Shown: in pieces, positions 1 through 8,865 of the stretch
How the letters are laid out: every line of letters starts with the position of its first letter
Position numbering within the stretch: the first letter of the stretch is position 1
Source: UBA10649 sp965278945
GTDB taxonomy: Bacteria; Actinomycetota; Actinomycetes; S36-B12
Direction of reading: 5' to 3'
Length of the DNA: 64,000 bases
NCBI GenBank assembly: GCA_965278945.1
Contig: OZ257128.1
Location: forward strand, 124,001 to 188,000
Translations under genes and position numbers: made by a program
Notes under the pieces: model-generated
Told to the model about the DNA's origin: nothing
The model's input: only the letters and a program-made list of their open reading frames with translations
Databases searched by the model: none

Positions 1-14
1 GGATCGTCCTGACA

Positions 15-671
15 GTGGTCAGCACGCATGGCCATGTGCGTGGAGAGCGCCGTTGGCCGATGGCCTTGGCCGTCCTTGTCGCAGCCGGACTGCACGTTCT
101 GCTTCCCGAGCAGCTTCGAGTCCAAGGTGCCGCGTGGATGCTGTGGGCGGTGATCGGAATCCTCGTGGTTCTCATCCTCGCGGATCCCGGACGCATCGAC
201 CGAGTGGATCGATGGATCCGCATCGTGACCGGCGTGCTGTTCGGACTCATCACCCTCGGCAATGCCTACGCTGCCGTGCAACTGGTCGTCGGCATCCTCG
301 ACAACGCCAGCTTCACGCAGCCCGAGGAGCTGCTGATCAGCGGTGCGATCGTGTGGCTGACCAACGTGATCACGTTCGCGCTCTGGTTCTGGGACCTCGA
401 CCGGGGTGGCGCTGCGGCACGAGCATCCGGGACGTCACGGACACCGGCACTGGTGTTCCCGGAGATGACCCACGCCGAGCACGTACCGCCGAACTGGCTG
501 CCGAGGTTCGTCGATTACCTCGCCTTCTCCTTCTCCACGGCGACCGCCTTCAGCCCCACTGACGTGTCCGCGGTGAAGCCGTGGGCGAAGGCAATGGTGG
601 TCTGCGAATCGCTGCTGTCGCTGGCATTGGCCGCACTCGTGATCGCCAGGGCGGTCAACGTCCTTCAGTGA
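15..671 (+). CDS. Uncharacterised multi-spanning membrane protein
   Basis: A 218-residue integral membrane protein of unknown function. Four hydrophobic segments are visible in the first 130 residues (about 16-33, 37-57, 68-90, 107-128) and one near the C-terminus (195-215). Before the last one lies a less hydrophobic loop containing FSTATAFSPTD (about 173-183), which resembles a re-entrant or pore-like turn. The frame is open to the window edge, so an upstream start cannot be excluded; GTG at 15 is preceded by GATCGT with a 7-nt spacer, compatible with a leaderless start. It is followed 40 bp later by a SulP transporter on the same strand. An ion-channel-like role is possible but only inferred from the loop. 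Confidence 0.6.
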   Translation: MVSTHGHVRGERRWPMALAVLVAAGLHVLLPEQLRVQGAAWMLWAVIGILVVLILADPGRIDRVDRWIRIVTGVLFGLITLGNAYAAVQLVVGILDNASFTQPEELLISGAIVWLTNVITFALWFWDLDRGGAAARASGTSRTPALVFPEMTHAEHVPPNWLPRFVDYLAFSFSTATAFSPTDVSAVKPWAKAMVVCESLLSLALAALVIARAVNVLQ

Positions 672-698
672 GTTCGCGCGCGGCCCGTCGAATGTCGC

Positions 699-704
699 TA
701 ACGT
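699..704 (+). promoter_or_regulatory. -10 element of sulP (leaderless)
   Basis: TAACGT lies 7 nt before the ATG at 712 and there is no Shine-Dalgarno sequence. This predicts transcription starting at or next to the start codon. Confidence 0.5.
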
Positions 705-711
705 CCGCCGC

Positions 712-2421
712 ATGAGCCTCGTGACGAATCTCGTCCCAGTGTCGATGCGCGGCTACCAGAAGTCGTGGTTCGCGGGAGACATCATCGCGGGTGCCACTCT
801 CGCCGCCGTCGCGATTCCGGAGACGATGGGCTACACCTCTATCGCCCAGACCCCGATCGTCACGGGCCTGTACACGGTGATCTTCCCGACGATGCTCTTC
901 GTCCTCCTCGGGTCCTCGCGTCTGCTCGTGGTCGGGGCCGATTCCGCGACGGCGGCGCTGCTCGCAGCAGGTCTCGGGGCAGCAGCGATACCCGGAGTCA
1001 CGCCCGGCTCCCAGCAGTGGCTGGGCTACTGCGGGGTGATCGCGCTGATGTGCGGGGCGCTGCTCGTCATCGCGCGCATCTTCAGGCTCGGCTTCCTCGG
1101 GGACTTCCTCAGCGCCTCGGTGCTCGTCGGATTCCTCACCGGTGTCGGCGTGCAGGTGTTCTCCGGGCAGATCCCCGACATGCTCGGGGTGCCGAAGGGG
1201 ACGGGAACCTGGTTCGAGCAGCAGTGGACGATGATCACGTCGATTACCGACCTGAACTGGCCGACGTTCGCCTTCGCGCTGGGCACGCTGGCGATCATTC
1301 TCGGCTTCAAGCGTGGGCTGCCGAAGGTGCCGGGCGCGATCATCGCGGTGGTGCTGTCGATCATCATCTCGGCCGCGGTCAACGCGGACGCGGACGGAGT
1401 GGCGATCGTCGGCCCAGTTCAGGGCGGCTTCCCACCCATCGGCCTGCCGGAGGGCGTCACGATGAGCGGCGTGTCCGCGAACATGGCCACTCTCATCGCG
1501 ATTGCCTTCTCGTGCTTCGTTCTCATCATTGCTCAGAGCGCTGCGACATCGCGAAGCTTCGCCATGAAGCATGGGCAACCGGTCGACATCAACCGTGACA
1601 TCGTCGGACTGTCAGGTGCCAACTTTGCCGCGGGCCTCAGCGGAACGTTCGTCGTCAACGGCAGCCCCACTAAGACACAGATCCTCGACGAGCAGAAGGG
1701 ACGTACTCAGCTCGCGAACTTCACGATGGCGGTGATCGTCCTCCTCGTCGTGCTGTTCTTCACTGGGCTCCTGGCAGACATGCCCAAGTCGGTGCTCGCC
1801 GCGATCGTCTTCCTCATCGGCGTCGATCTGGTCGACATCGCGGGCCTGAAGCTGATCGCTCGAGTGCGGACGAGTGAGTTCGTCATTGCGGTCGTCACGG
1901 CAGTGGTCGTCTGCGCGGTAGGCGTAGAGCAGGGCATCATTCTGGCGATCGTCGTGTCGATCCTCAACATCATCCGTCGCCAGTACCGGCCGCGCGACTA
2001 CGTCGTCGACGTGAGCAGTGCCGGAGAACCGACGTTCCTCGCGGCAACGCCGGGCACGCAGAGCGCCCCAGGCCTGATCATCTTCCGGTATGACTCCGAG
2101 CTGTTCTACGCGAACGCGAACAGCTTCGTCGACGACGTGGAAAGACTCATCGCGTCCGCACCCGACCCGGTCGAATGGCTCATCATCGACGCGTCATCTC
2201 TCGACGATGTCGACTACTCCGCAGGCAAGTCGCTCAACGGGCTGCTCGACCTGCTCGCCGCGCGCAAGGTCACTCCGGTGCTGGCCCGCGTCGACACCAG
2301 CCTGCTGGAGACGCTGAGCAAGTACGGCATCGACTCGAGGATCGGTACCGAGCACATTTACGGCAACCTCATCGACGCGTACAACGCCTTCGAGGCTCGA
2401 CCGACTGCCGCAAAGCCCTAG
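712..2421 (+). CDS. SulP family inorganic anion transporter with STAS domain
   Basis: A 569-residue inner-membrane anion transporter or exchanger of the SulP (SLC26-like) family; family substrates are sulfate, bicarbonate or other anions and the sequence does not decide between them. The N-terminal 400 residues are highly hydrophobic with the family-typical start (AGATLAAVAIPETMGYTSIA) and a conserved NGSPTKTQ stretch near 325. The C-terminal part (about 445-560) is a soluble STAS domain with the usual LIIDASSLDDVDYSAG segment. Length is normal for the family. Its TAG stop overlaps the stop codon of the convergent potassium channel gene through a shared CTAG. Confidence 0.88.
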   Translation: MSLVTNLVPVSMRGYQKSWFAGDIIAGATLAAVAIPETMGYTSIAQTPIVTGLYTVIFPTMLFVLLGSSRLLVVGADSATAALLAAGLGAAAIPGVTPGSQQWLGYCGVIALMCGALLVIARIFRLGFLGDFLSASVLVGFLTGVGVQVFSGQIPDMLGVPKGTGTWFEQQWTMITSITDLNWPTFAFALGTLAIILGFKRGLPKVPGAIIAVVLSIIISAAVNADADGVAIVGPVQGGFPPIGLPEGVTMSGVSANMATLIAIAFSCFVLIIAQSAATSRSFAMKHGQPVDINRDIVGLSGANFAAGLSGTFVVNGSPTKTQILDEQKGRTQLANFTMAVIVLLVVLFFTGLLADMPKSVLAAIVFLIGVDLVDIAGLKLIARVRTSEFVIAVVTAVVVCAVGVEQGIILAIVVSILNIIRRQYRPRDYVVDVSSAGEPTFLAATPGTQSAPGLIIFRYDSELFYANANSFVDDVERLIASAPDPVEWLIIDASSLDDVDYSAGKSLNGLLDLLAARKVTPVLARVDTSLLETLSKYGIDSRIGTEHIYGNLIDAYNAFEARPTAAKP

Positions 2422-3173
2422 CTGCCTCGCGTCATCCGCTCGAGCATGGTGCGGATCTCCGTCTGCTGCTCCGAAAGCGCATCGAGCCGCGCCAGCAGTT
2501 CCTCGTGAGTTGTCGTCTCGACCACTTCCGGCCCGTCGGACTTGCTGGACTTGCGGCGGGTGACGAAGAATGCCGCGACCGTCGCGCTGACGGTACCGAT
2601 CAGTCCGATGCCGACGACCATGACGACTACCGCAATCGCGCGGCCGACGGACGTGACCGGGGTGTAGTCGCCGTAACCGACGGTCGTGGTGGTGACAATC
2701 GCCCACCAGACCGCGTCGCGGAACGTTGTGATGGTTGCACCAGGAGCGTCGTACTCGACGCGCCAGACGAAGAAGGCACTGCCCAGCACGATCACGACGA
2801 CGAGGCTGACAATCGACCCGGCGATCTTCTCCGTGCTGACCGACGACAGGGCCTTGCGCAGCACGAGGAAGACGCGAAGCAGTCGGAGCATCGGCACGAG
2901 CACCATGAGCAGGTCGAGCTTGTGGGTCCGAACGAAGACCACCTTCGGTATCGAGCAGGTGAGCCGCACGAAGTAGTCGACGACGAATGCGCCCCACACG
3001 ACCCAGCTGATGGCGTCGAGCAGGGTCCGCACCCCGGACGGCGCCTCGGGGAATGCCCACAGGAGAACGAACGCGACGAGGAACGCGATCGCGAGCATGT
3101 CGAGGGCAGCGCTCGTGCGCGCTACCCAGGTCAGCCCGCGTGGGGACAGGGTCGATTCGCGAGGCAGATCCAT
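2418..3173 (-). CDS. Voltage-gated-type potassium channel
   Basis: A 251-residue ion channel. It has six hydrophobic segments, a positively charged S4-like helix (LRLLRVFLVLRKAL, about 96-109) and the K+ selectivity filter TTTTVGYGD (161-169) before the last helix. The cytoplasmic C-terminus is short and ends in a heptad-rich stretch rather than an RCK/TrkA_N domain, so gating by nucleotide is not indicated. I chose ATG 3173 because CACAAT sits 6 nt upstream in leaderless spacing; an in-frame start 39 bases further upstream is possible. It is convergent with sulP and shares the CTAG stop. Confidence 0.85.
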   Translation of the reverse strand: MDLPRESTLSPRGLTWVARTSAALDMLAIAFLVAFVLLWAFPEAPSGVRTLLDAISWVVWGAFVVDYFVRLTCSIPKVVFVRTHKLDLLMVLVPMLRLLRVFLVLRKALSSVSTEKIAGSIVSLVVVIVLGSAFFVWRVEYDAPGATITTFRDAVWWAIVTTTTVGYGDYTPVTSVGRAIAVVVMVVGIGLIGTVSATVAAFFVTRRKSSKSDGPEVVETTTHEELLARLDALSEQQTEIRTMLERMTRGS

Positions 3174-3228
3174 GCCTGAATTGTGGGCGGTGAGGGTCTC
3201 GTTGGCCCGCACGGCTCGCCCACTGATC

Positions 3229-6200
3229 TCAGGTGGTCAGCAGGCGCCCGTATCGGTGCATCGTCCGCGACACCGACTGCTCCAATAGCCAGTGCGGAAG
3301 CTCGATTTCGCCGGAGACCGTGATCGGCGCCGAGTCGACCACCACCCCCAGCTCGTGCGCGCGGGCGAGGAAGGGCTTCGAGGCCCCACCCGGAGCACGG
3401 ACTCGCACCAGGTGAGTGGGCACAGACGCCGACTCGATGGAGGCGAGCGCACTCGACTCATCGGACGCGACCGTCAGCGTGACTCCGGTGAGCGAGGCTG
3501 CCGCGCCTGCCGTCTGGATATCGCTCGCGTCCGCGCCGAGGAGTATCACCGCGGCGAGCGGCCGGTAGCGAAGCACGTTGGTCTCGCACGCGAGGCCGGA
3601 GGGGTCGTTGTCTTGAGAGAAGTGCGAAGCCCACGCCTTCGCGAATGATGCCTCGGCGCCCGACGTGGAAGAGGGGCGCCCCGTCCACTGCCCGTAGTCG
3701 TGCAGGTGATTGGGCCCGCCCGGCTTGTGGCCAGGTCCGATGGATGAGGCCTTCCAGCCTCCGAACGGCTGCCGCTGCACGATGGCGCCCGTGATGTGGC
3801 GGTTGATATAGGCGTTGCCGACGTCGACGCGAGCGAGCCAGTAATCGATCTCGGTCGGGTCAAGGCTGTGCAGCCCGCCGGTGAGTCCGAAGGCGGACGC
3901 GTTCTGCAACGCGATGGCGTCATCGAGGGACTCGGCTCGCATCACACCGAGGACCGGCCCGAAGCACTCGGTGAGGTGGAACCACGAACCGGCCGCGACA
4001 CCCAGGCGCACGCCGGGACTCCACAGGTTCGTCTCTGCCGACACGAGGCGAGGCTCCACCAGCCAGCGCTCGCCCGACTCCAAGGACGTCAGTGCGCGCT
4101 CGAGGGCCGGCCCCGGAGGGCTGATGAGTGGCCCGACCCGGGTGGCGAGATCCCGCGGATCGCCGACCTTCAGGCTGCGGACCGCGTCGGCCAGTCGAGG
4201 CGCGAAGGTCGGGTCGTCGTAGACGCTCGCCTCGACGATGGCCAGGCTCGCTGCGGAGCACTTCTGGCCGGCGTGACCGAACGCGGAGCGCACCAGGTCC
4301 TTGATCGCCTGGTCGATGTCTGCCGCGGCGGTGATGATCAGGGCGTTCTTACCGCTCGTCTCCGCGTGCAGTCGCAGGTCGGGTCGCCATTGCAGGAACA
4401 TCGAGGCCGTCTCGTAGCTGCCGGTGAGCATCATGAGGTCGACCGCCGGATGCGTGATGAGGTGCTGTCCGACCTCGTTGTCGGGAGTGCAGGCCAGCTG
4501 CACGACGCCGTCGGGAACCCCTGCCCTCACCAACTGGTCGACGAGGAGAGCGGCGACCTCGCGAGTCTCGGGGGCCGGCTTGAGGATGACCGAGCAGCCG
4601 GCTGCAACGGCGTGGACGACGCCACTGGCCGGGATCGCGTACGGGAAGTTCCATGGGCCCGCGACGACGACCACCGAGTGCGGTGTCCAGGTCATCCCGG
4701 CGCCGCTGAGGCTCTCGTGCCGGACTGTCAGCTCTGCCGCGAACCGCGTGAAGTCCACGGCCTCGGAGACCTCCGGGTCACCCTCGCTCACGGTCTTGCC
4801 CGAGGTGGCCGCCATTACCGCCAGAGTCGAGCCGCGTTCGTCTTCCATCAGGTCCGCTGCACGCGAGAGGACATCTCGGCGCGTCTGCCACGGACTCTCG
4901 CGCCAGAACCCTTGCGCTTCGACAGCTTTCGCGAGGATCGCGTTGGCCTCCTCGACTGTGCCGATCTCGTGCGGAGTCATCACGACCGTGGAGTCGAGTG
5001 CGTCAGTGATCCACTGGCGATTCGTGGCAACGGTGAAGTCGGTGTCGGGGCTGTTGTCGAACCCCGGGCCGGGATGTGCGGCACTCGGCTCTGCGGTTCG
5101 CTCCTGGGTCCGGAAGGTCGGGGCGACGCGGTCGTAGCGCGCGTGCACGGACTGCCGGAATCGATCGGCCTCGAGCTCCCATGCAGGCGAGCCCGGGGTC
5201 AGGTCGAACAGCGAGCTGAGGAAGTTGTCTGTGGACGAGTTCTCGTCCAGGCGACGTGACAGGTACGCGATCGATGCCTCGCGGTCGACGCGTTCGACCA
5301 CGGGCGCGTACAGAAGCAGGGTGCCGATCTCGTCGCGTACTGCGCGGGCCTGCGGAGGTGCCATCCCCTCGAGCATCTCGATCTCGAGCCGGTCGAGGGC
5401 TCCACGATGGCGGCAGACGGTGATCGCCCAGGCGATCTCGAAGAGGTTGTGGCTGGCCACTCCGATGCGCACGGCATCGGCATTGCCCAGGTCGAGTGCG
5501 GTCTCGAGCATTCGCTTGTATGACGCGTCGACCTCGAGTTTCGTCGGGAAGGTCGCCGCGGTCCAGTCGTGGAGCTCGGCATCGACCAGTTCCATCGCCA
5601 GGTTTGCGCCCTTGACGAGACGGATCTTGATGCCGGCGCCGCCCGCGGCACGTCGGCGATTCGCCCACGCGCACAGCCGCTCGAGGGCGCCGTGAGAGTC
5701 GGGTATGTAGGCCTGCAGGACGATGCCGGCCGCGACGTCGAGGAACTCCGGCTCGTCGAGAACGTCCATGAATGAGCGCACCGACAGTTCGAGGTCCCGG
5801 TACTCCTCCATGTCGAGATTGACGAACGTCGGCGGACTCGTTGCCGATGCGGCGCGGTACAACTCGCGAAGCCGCTCGGCGATGCGCCGAAGCGAGTCCG
5901 CCTCCGCGAGGACATCGAGGTTCGCGCACAATGCCGAGATCTTCACTGACACGTAGTCGACGTCAGGTCGCTGGATTCGCTCGATGACCTTGACGCACCG
6001 CGCGGCGGCCTCGTCGTCCCCGAGAATGGACTCGCCGAGCACGTTGATGTTGAGGCGAAAGCCCTCCTGGCTGCGGGCGCGCACGTAGTCGGCGAACTTG
6101 GGATCGTCGGCGGGCAGGATCACCCCGGCCGTGTCGTGGTCGATCCGCCAGTCGACGGCGCGTTCGGCCGTCCGCGGCGCGAGTGGTGCCAGGCGCCCAA

Positions 6201-6477
6201 GGGCCGCGAGTCCGACGCGATCGATGACGGGAAGTGATCGCGGTATTGCCGAGCGGGTCAGGTCCCGAAGGCGGCGAGCAGCACGACGCGGCTGGCGGAT
6301 GCGCAGGACCTGATCGGTGAGGTCCAGCAGCAGGTCTCGGCCGGCCACGTCACCGAGCAGCCCGCTGAGTCGTGCGGCCCGGGCCTTCTCGCGACGAGTC
6401 GTGGTGTCGAGCGACCGGACGAGGATTCGCTCGGCCAGGTCCTGGGCTTCCTCGATCATCAGGGTGTCGTCGGGCAT
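3229..6477 (-). CDS. putA: Bifunctional proline dehydrogenase / L-glutamate-gamma-semialdehyde dehydrogenase
   Basis: A 1082-residue fused enzyme oxidising proline to glutamate in two steps. Residues of roughly 90-440 form the FAD-dependent proline dehydrogenase barrel (RLVKGANLAMELV motif). Residues of about 490-960 form the NAD-dependent aldehyde dehydrogenase, with HAETSGKN and catalytic C740 in GQKCSA. About 100 further residues follow the ALDH domain, shorter than the long C-terminal domain of some PutA proteins. No N-terminal ribbon-helix-helix DNA-binding domain is present, so unlike E. coli PutA it should not be its own repressor. The divergent AraC-type gene starting about 40 bp away is the natural candidate regulator. 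Confidence 0.93.
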   Translation of the reverse strand: MPDDTLMIEEAQDLAERILVRSLDTTTRREKARAARLSGLLGDVAGRDLLLDLTDQVLRIRQPRRAARRLRDLTRSAIPRSLPVIDRVGLAALGRLAPLAPRTAERAVDWRIDHDTAGVILPADDPKFADYVRARSQEGFRLNINVLGESILGDDEAAARCVKVIERIQRPDVDYVSVKISALCANLDVLAEADSLRRIAERLRELYRAASATSPPTFVNLDMEEYRDLELSVRSFMDVLDEPEFLDVAAGIVLQAYIPDSHGALERLCAWANRRRAAGGAGIKIRLVKGANLAMELVDAELHDWTAATFPTKLEVDASYKRMLETALDLGNADAVRIGVASHNLFEIAWAITVCRHRGALDRLEIEMLEGMAPPQARAVRDEIGTLLLYAPVVERVDREASIAYLSRRLDENSSTDNFLSSLFDLTPGSPAWELEADRFRQSVHARYDRVAPTFRTQERTAEPSAAHPGPGFDNSPDTDFTVATNRQWITDALDSTVVMTPHEIGTVEEANAILAKAVEAQGFWRESPWQTRRDVLSRAADLMEDERGSTLAVMAATSGKTVSEGDPEVSEAVDFTRFAAELTVRHESLSGAGMTWTPHSVVVVAGPWNFPYAIPASGVVHAVAAGCSVILKPAPETREVAALLVDQLVRAGVPDGVVQLACTPDNEVGQHLITHPAVDLMMLTGSYETASMFLQWRPDLRLHAETSGKNALIITAAADIDQAIKDLVRSAFGHAGQKCSAASLAIVEASVYDDPTFAPRLADAVRSLKVGDPRDLATRVGPLISPPGPALERALTSLESGERWLVEPRLVSAETNLWSPGVRLGVAAGSWFHLTECFGPVLGVMRAESLDDAIALQNASAFGLTGGLHSLDPTEIDYWLARVDVGNAYINRHITGAIVQRQPFGGWKASSIGPGHKPGGPNHLHDYGQWTGRPSSTSGAEASFAKAWASHFSQDNDPSGLACETNVLRYRPLAAVILLGADASDIQTAGAAASLTGVTLTVASDESSALASIESASVPTHLVRVRAPGGASKPFLARAHELGVVVDSAPITVSGEIELPHWLLEQSVSRTMHRYGRLLTT

Positions 6478-6545
6478 GTACCTATCGCACCATGGCCGTC
6501 TTGTGCCAAAGTCCGCTTGTGAATGTCCGATTAGTACAAAGCGAC
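6478..6545. promoter_or_regulatory. putA / araC-type divergent control region with weak dyad
   Basis: The interval holds an imperfect inverted repeat: CTTGTGCCAA at 6500-6509 against TTAGTACAAAG at 6531-6541. CAAAGT at 6507-6512 is a plausible leaderless -10 for the regulator (6 nt to GTG 6519). The dyad overlaps this promoter and the likely start of the regulator, so it could be an operator; matches are imperfect. Confidence 0.35.
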
Positions 6546-7235
6546 CCTCCGCCGGCGGCCCGCTCCTTCATGGAACTGGTCGACGGCATCCCCCAGGTCC
6601 TGGGCTGCCTCAAGGGCAGCGACGGGCGCTACCGATGGTCGAATGCCGGATTCGCGCTGCGCGTTGGTCGCGACGTCGATGCGGTCGTGGGCCGCACCGT
6701 CGATGACCTGTTCCCTCCCGACTTCGCGCAGTCCTACGCCGCCCAGGACGCGCTCGTGCTGGCGACGGGGCGCCCACTGCAACGTCACCTCGAGCTCATC
6801 GTCAGACCCGACGGCGACATCGGCTGGTATGTCACGTCGAAGTCGTGCATCCACGGGACTGGCGGGGAGCCGTGGGGGCTTGCCGTGCTGTCGTTCGACC
6901 TGCACGCGCAGCTGCTGAGCGGGCATTCAGGCCTGGCGCGTGCGATCGAGGCGGTCCGAGGCGATGTCGGCTATCCGTGGCGGGTCGCCGAGCTCGCGGC
7001 ATTGGCTGACCTGTCGCCCAAGCAGCTCGAGCGCCTAGCGAGGGCCACGCTGGGCCTGTCGCCGCAGCGTCTGGTCCAGCGCATACGGATCGAGCACGCA
7101 GTGCAGCTCATCACGACGACCTCCGACACGATCGGCGAGATCGCCGCTTCATGTGGTTTCTACGATCAGAGCTCGTTCACGAGGCAGTTCCGGTCGGTCC
7201 TCGGCGTGACTCCCGGCGCGTATCGCCGAGCGTGA
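6519..7235 (+). CDS. AraC-family regulator with PAS-like sensor domain
   Basis: A 238-residue transcription factor. Residues of about 17-130 look like a PAS fold (FMELVDGIPQVLGCLKGSDG followed by RYRWSN and TVDDLFP), a likely ligand- or redox-sensing module. The C-terminal 100 residues form the double helix-turn-helix AraC domain ending in the typical SSFTRQFRSVLGVTPGAYRR. Several starts are possible (ATG 6492, GTG 6519, ATG 6570); GTG 6519 is preferred because CAAAGT lies 6 nt upstream. It is transcribed divergently from putA, so it probably controls proline catabolism, an inference from position only. Confidence 0.8.
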   Translation: MNVRLVQSDPPPAARSFMELVDGIPQVLGCLKGSDGRYRWSNAGFALRVGRDVDAVVGRTVDDLFPPDFAQSYAAQDALVLATGRPLQRHLELIVRPDGDIGWYVTSKSCIHGTGGEPWGLAVLSFDLHAQLLSGHSGLARAIEAVRGDVGYPWRVAELAALADLSPKQLERLARATLGLSPQRLVQRIRIEHAVQLITTTSDTIGEIAASCGFYDQSSFTRQFRSVLGVTPGAYRRA

Positions 7236-7245
7236 CCCGCATCGG

Positions 7246-8865
7246 CTATGAAGTGCCAGTGGTGAGAACGATGGAGTCGGCGGTGCGGCAGCTTTCTCCC
7301 GCGCACGACCTCATCGCCTGCAGTTGCGAGTTCAACTCGGCCAGCAGCGCGGGATCGGCGGTGCTCGCGATGTTGTTCATCTCGTTCGGGTCCGCCACGA
7401 GGTCGTACAACTCTCGTTCGCCGTCGCGGTAAACGACGAACAGCCACTGCTGCGTTCGCAGGGAACCGAACTGGGGCGGAGCCTGGGCCTGATAGTCCGG
7501 GTCATCGGGTGTCGAGCGACCCATGCTCTCCGACAACGCGGCCGTGCGCCAGCCCGCGGGAGCGGTACCGGTCTGGAGGAATGGGACGACTGAGCGGCCG
7601 TCGACCCAGTCGGGTGCTTGCGCGCCCAGGAGTTCAGTGAATGTCGGGGCGAGGTCGACGGTCGAGGTCATCGCGTCGACGCGCGCGCCGGGGGAGATAC
7701 CGGGGCCGATGACGACCATGGGCACCACCGTGTCCTCCCTGAAGGCGGTCCGCTTGCCGTTGGACAGTCGGTGCGCACCCGCGTGGTAGCCGTTGTCGGA
7801 CGTGACGACGATCAAGGTGTCCTTGTCCCGGCCGGTGGCGACGAGCTGCGCCTTCACGGCATCGACGGAATCGGCCACAGACTCCGCAGACTCCGCACGC
7901 TGACGCCACAGCTGATCCAGCTGCCACTGCTTCCACGGAGTCAGCGGCTTGAGCTTCTTCATCCAGGTGGGCTCGTTGGTGCCCGCGAGGTTGTAGCTGG
8001 CGGTGCGCGGCGCGATCAGGTTGGCATGAGTGCCCTTGTTGCGCGCCGCCACGGGCGCCGGCTTGTGCGGGTTGTACGTCGATAGTTCGAGGAAGAAGCC
8101 ATCAGGTGCGGTTGCGATGAAATCGACCGCGCGATCAGTGATGACGTCGTTGAGGAAGTCCTCGGGCTTGTCGCCGTGACGCACGAGCTTGCCGTTCGAG
8201 TTCAGGATGTAGTCGTAGCCGTTGTACGACTCCCCACGCGAGACCGGGACAGCCCACTGTGACCAGCCGGGCGGGATCTCACGGGTGCTGCGCGCCGTGG
8301 TGGTCGTCGCGGGGTAGTCGTTGAGGTACTTGCCGAACAGCGCTGTGGTGACACCGGCGGACTGCAGCCACACGGGCAGGCAGTCGTTCTCCTCGCCACG
8401 GTCCTTGAAGGTCGGCCAGCCGCCACCTGTGGCGGCGGTGTTCGACACGACGAGGTGGTTGTGGATGTACTGACCGCGCAGGATCGACACGCGCGATGGA
8501 CAGCACAGCGAGTCGGTGACGACATGGTGGGTGAACGTCATGCCCTCGTCCTGCAGGGCGGCAAGTCTGGGGACGGTATTGAACAGTTCCCAGTCGAGGT
8601 CGTCGGCGAGCACGAAGACGACGTTCTTGACGTCGGCGAGAGAGCCAACCGTTGCTGAAGTCGGAGCCGGGCTAGCGGACGTGCTCGGACCAAGGGGCAG
8701 GGAGCCGTCCTCGGTGGAGAGGGCTGCACTGCTCGTCGTGGCTTGGGACGGCGACGAGATCACGGCGGTGAGCACGCCGAGGGCAGCGATCGTGGCGATG
8801 GCGGTGAGGACTGCCGTCGCGCCGACGATCGCGCGCTTGCGGCGCGGCACGTCGATCTCGCTCAT
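7246..8865 (-). CDS. Sulfatase (alkaline phosphatase superfamily), membrane-anchored or secreted
   Basis: A 539-residue sulfate-ester hydrolase. It begins with a basic stretch and one hydrophobic helix (about 13-36), then a Ser/Thr/Pro/Ala-rich linker, indicating an extracytoplasmic enzyme held by a signal anchor or released. The catalytic domain starts near residue 80 with the metal-binding VFVLADDLDWE (D88, D89). The formylglycine motif CCPSR at 121-125 has the type I C-x-P-S-R form and must be modified by a formylglycine-generating enzyme not seen in this window. Further metal ligands lie in VVTSDNGYHAG. Its ATG overlaps the stop of the upstream MFS gene, so the two are translationally coupled. 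Substrate unknown. Confidence 0.9.
   Translation of the reverse strand: MSEIDVPRRKRAIVGATAVLTAIATIAALGVLTAVISSPSQATTSSAALSTEDGSLPLGPSTSASPAPTSATVGSLADVKNVVFVLADDLDWELFNTVPRLAALQDEGMTFTHHVVTDSLCCPSRVSILRGQYIHNHLVVSNTAATGGGWPTFKDRGEENDCLPVWLQSAGVTTALFGKYLNDYPATTTTARSTREIPPGWSQWAVPVSRGESYNGYDYILNSNGKLVRHGDKPEDFLNDVITDRAVDFIATAPDGFFLELSTYNPHKPAPVAARNKGTHANLIAPRTASYNLAGTNEPTWMKKLKPLTPWKQWQLDQLWRQRAESAESVADSVDAVKAQLVATGRDKDTLIVVTSDNGYHAGAHRLSNGKRTAFREDTVVPMVVIGPGISPGARVDAMTSTVDLAPTFTELLGAQAPDWVDGRSVVPFLQTGTAPAGWRTAALSESMGRSTPDDPDYQAQAPPQFGSLRTQQWLFVVYRDGERELYDLVADPNEMNNIASTADPALLAELNSQLQAMRSCAGESCRTADSIVLTTGTS

Noticed and set aside
3796..5259. A 487-codon open frame antisense to putA
   Set aside because: Lies wholly inside the PutA coding region, with no recognisable domain; third-position G+C bias explains the open frame.
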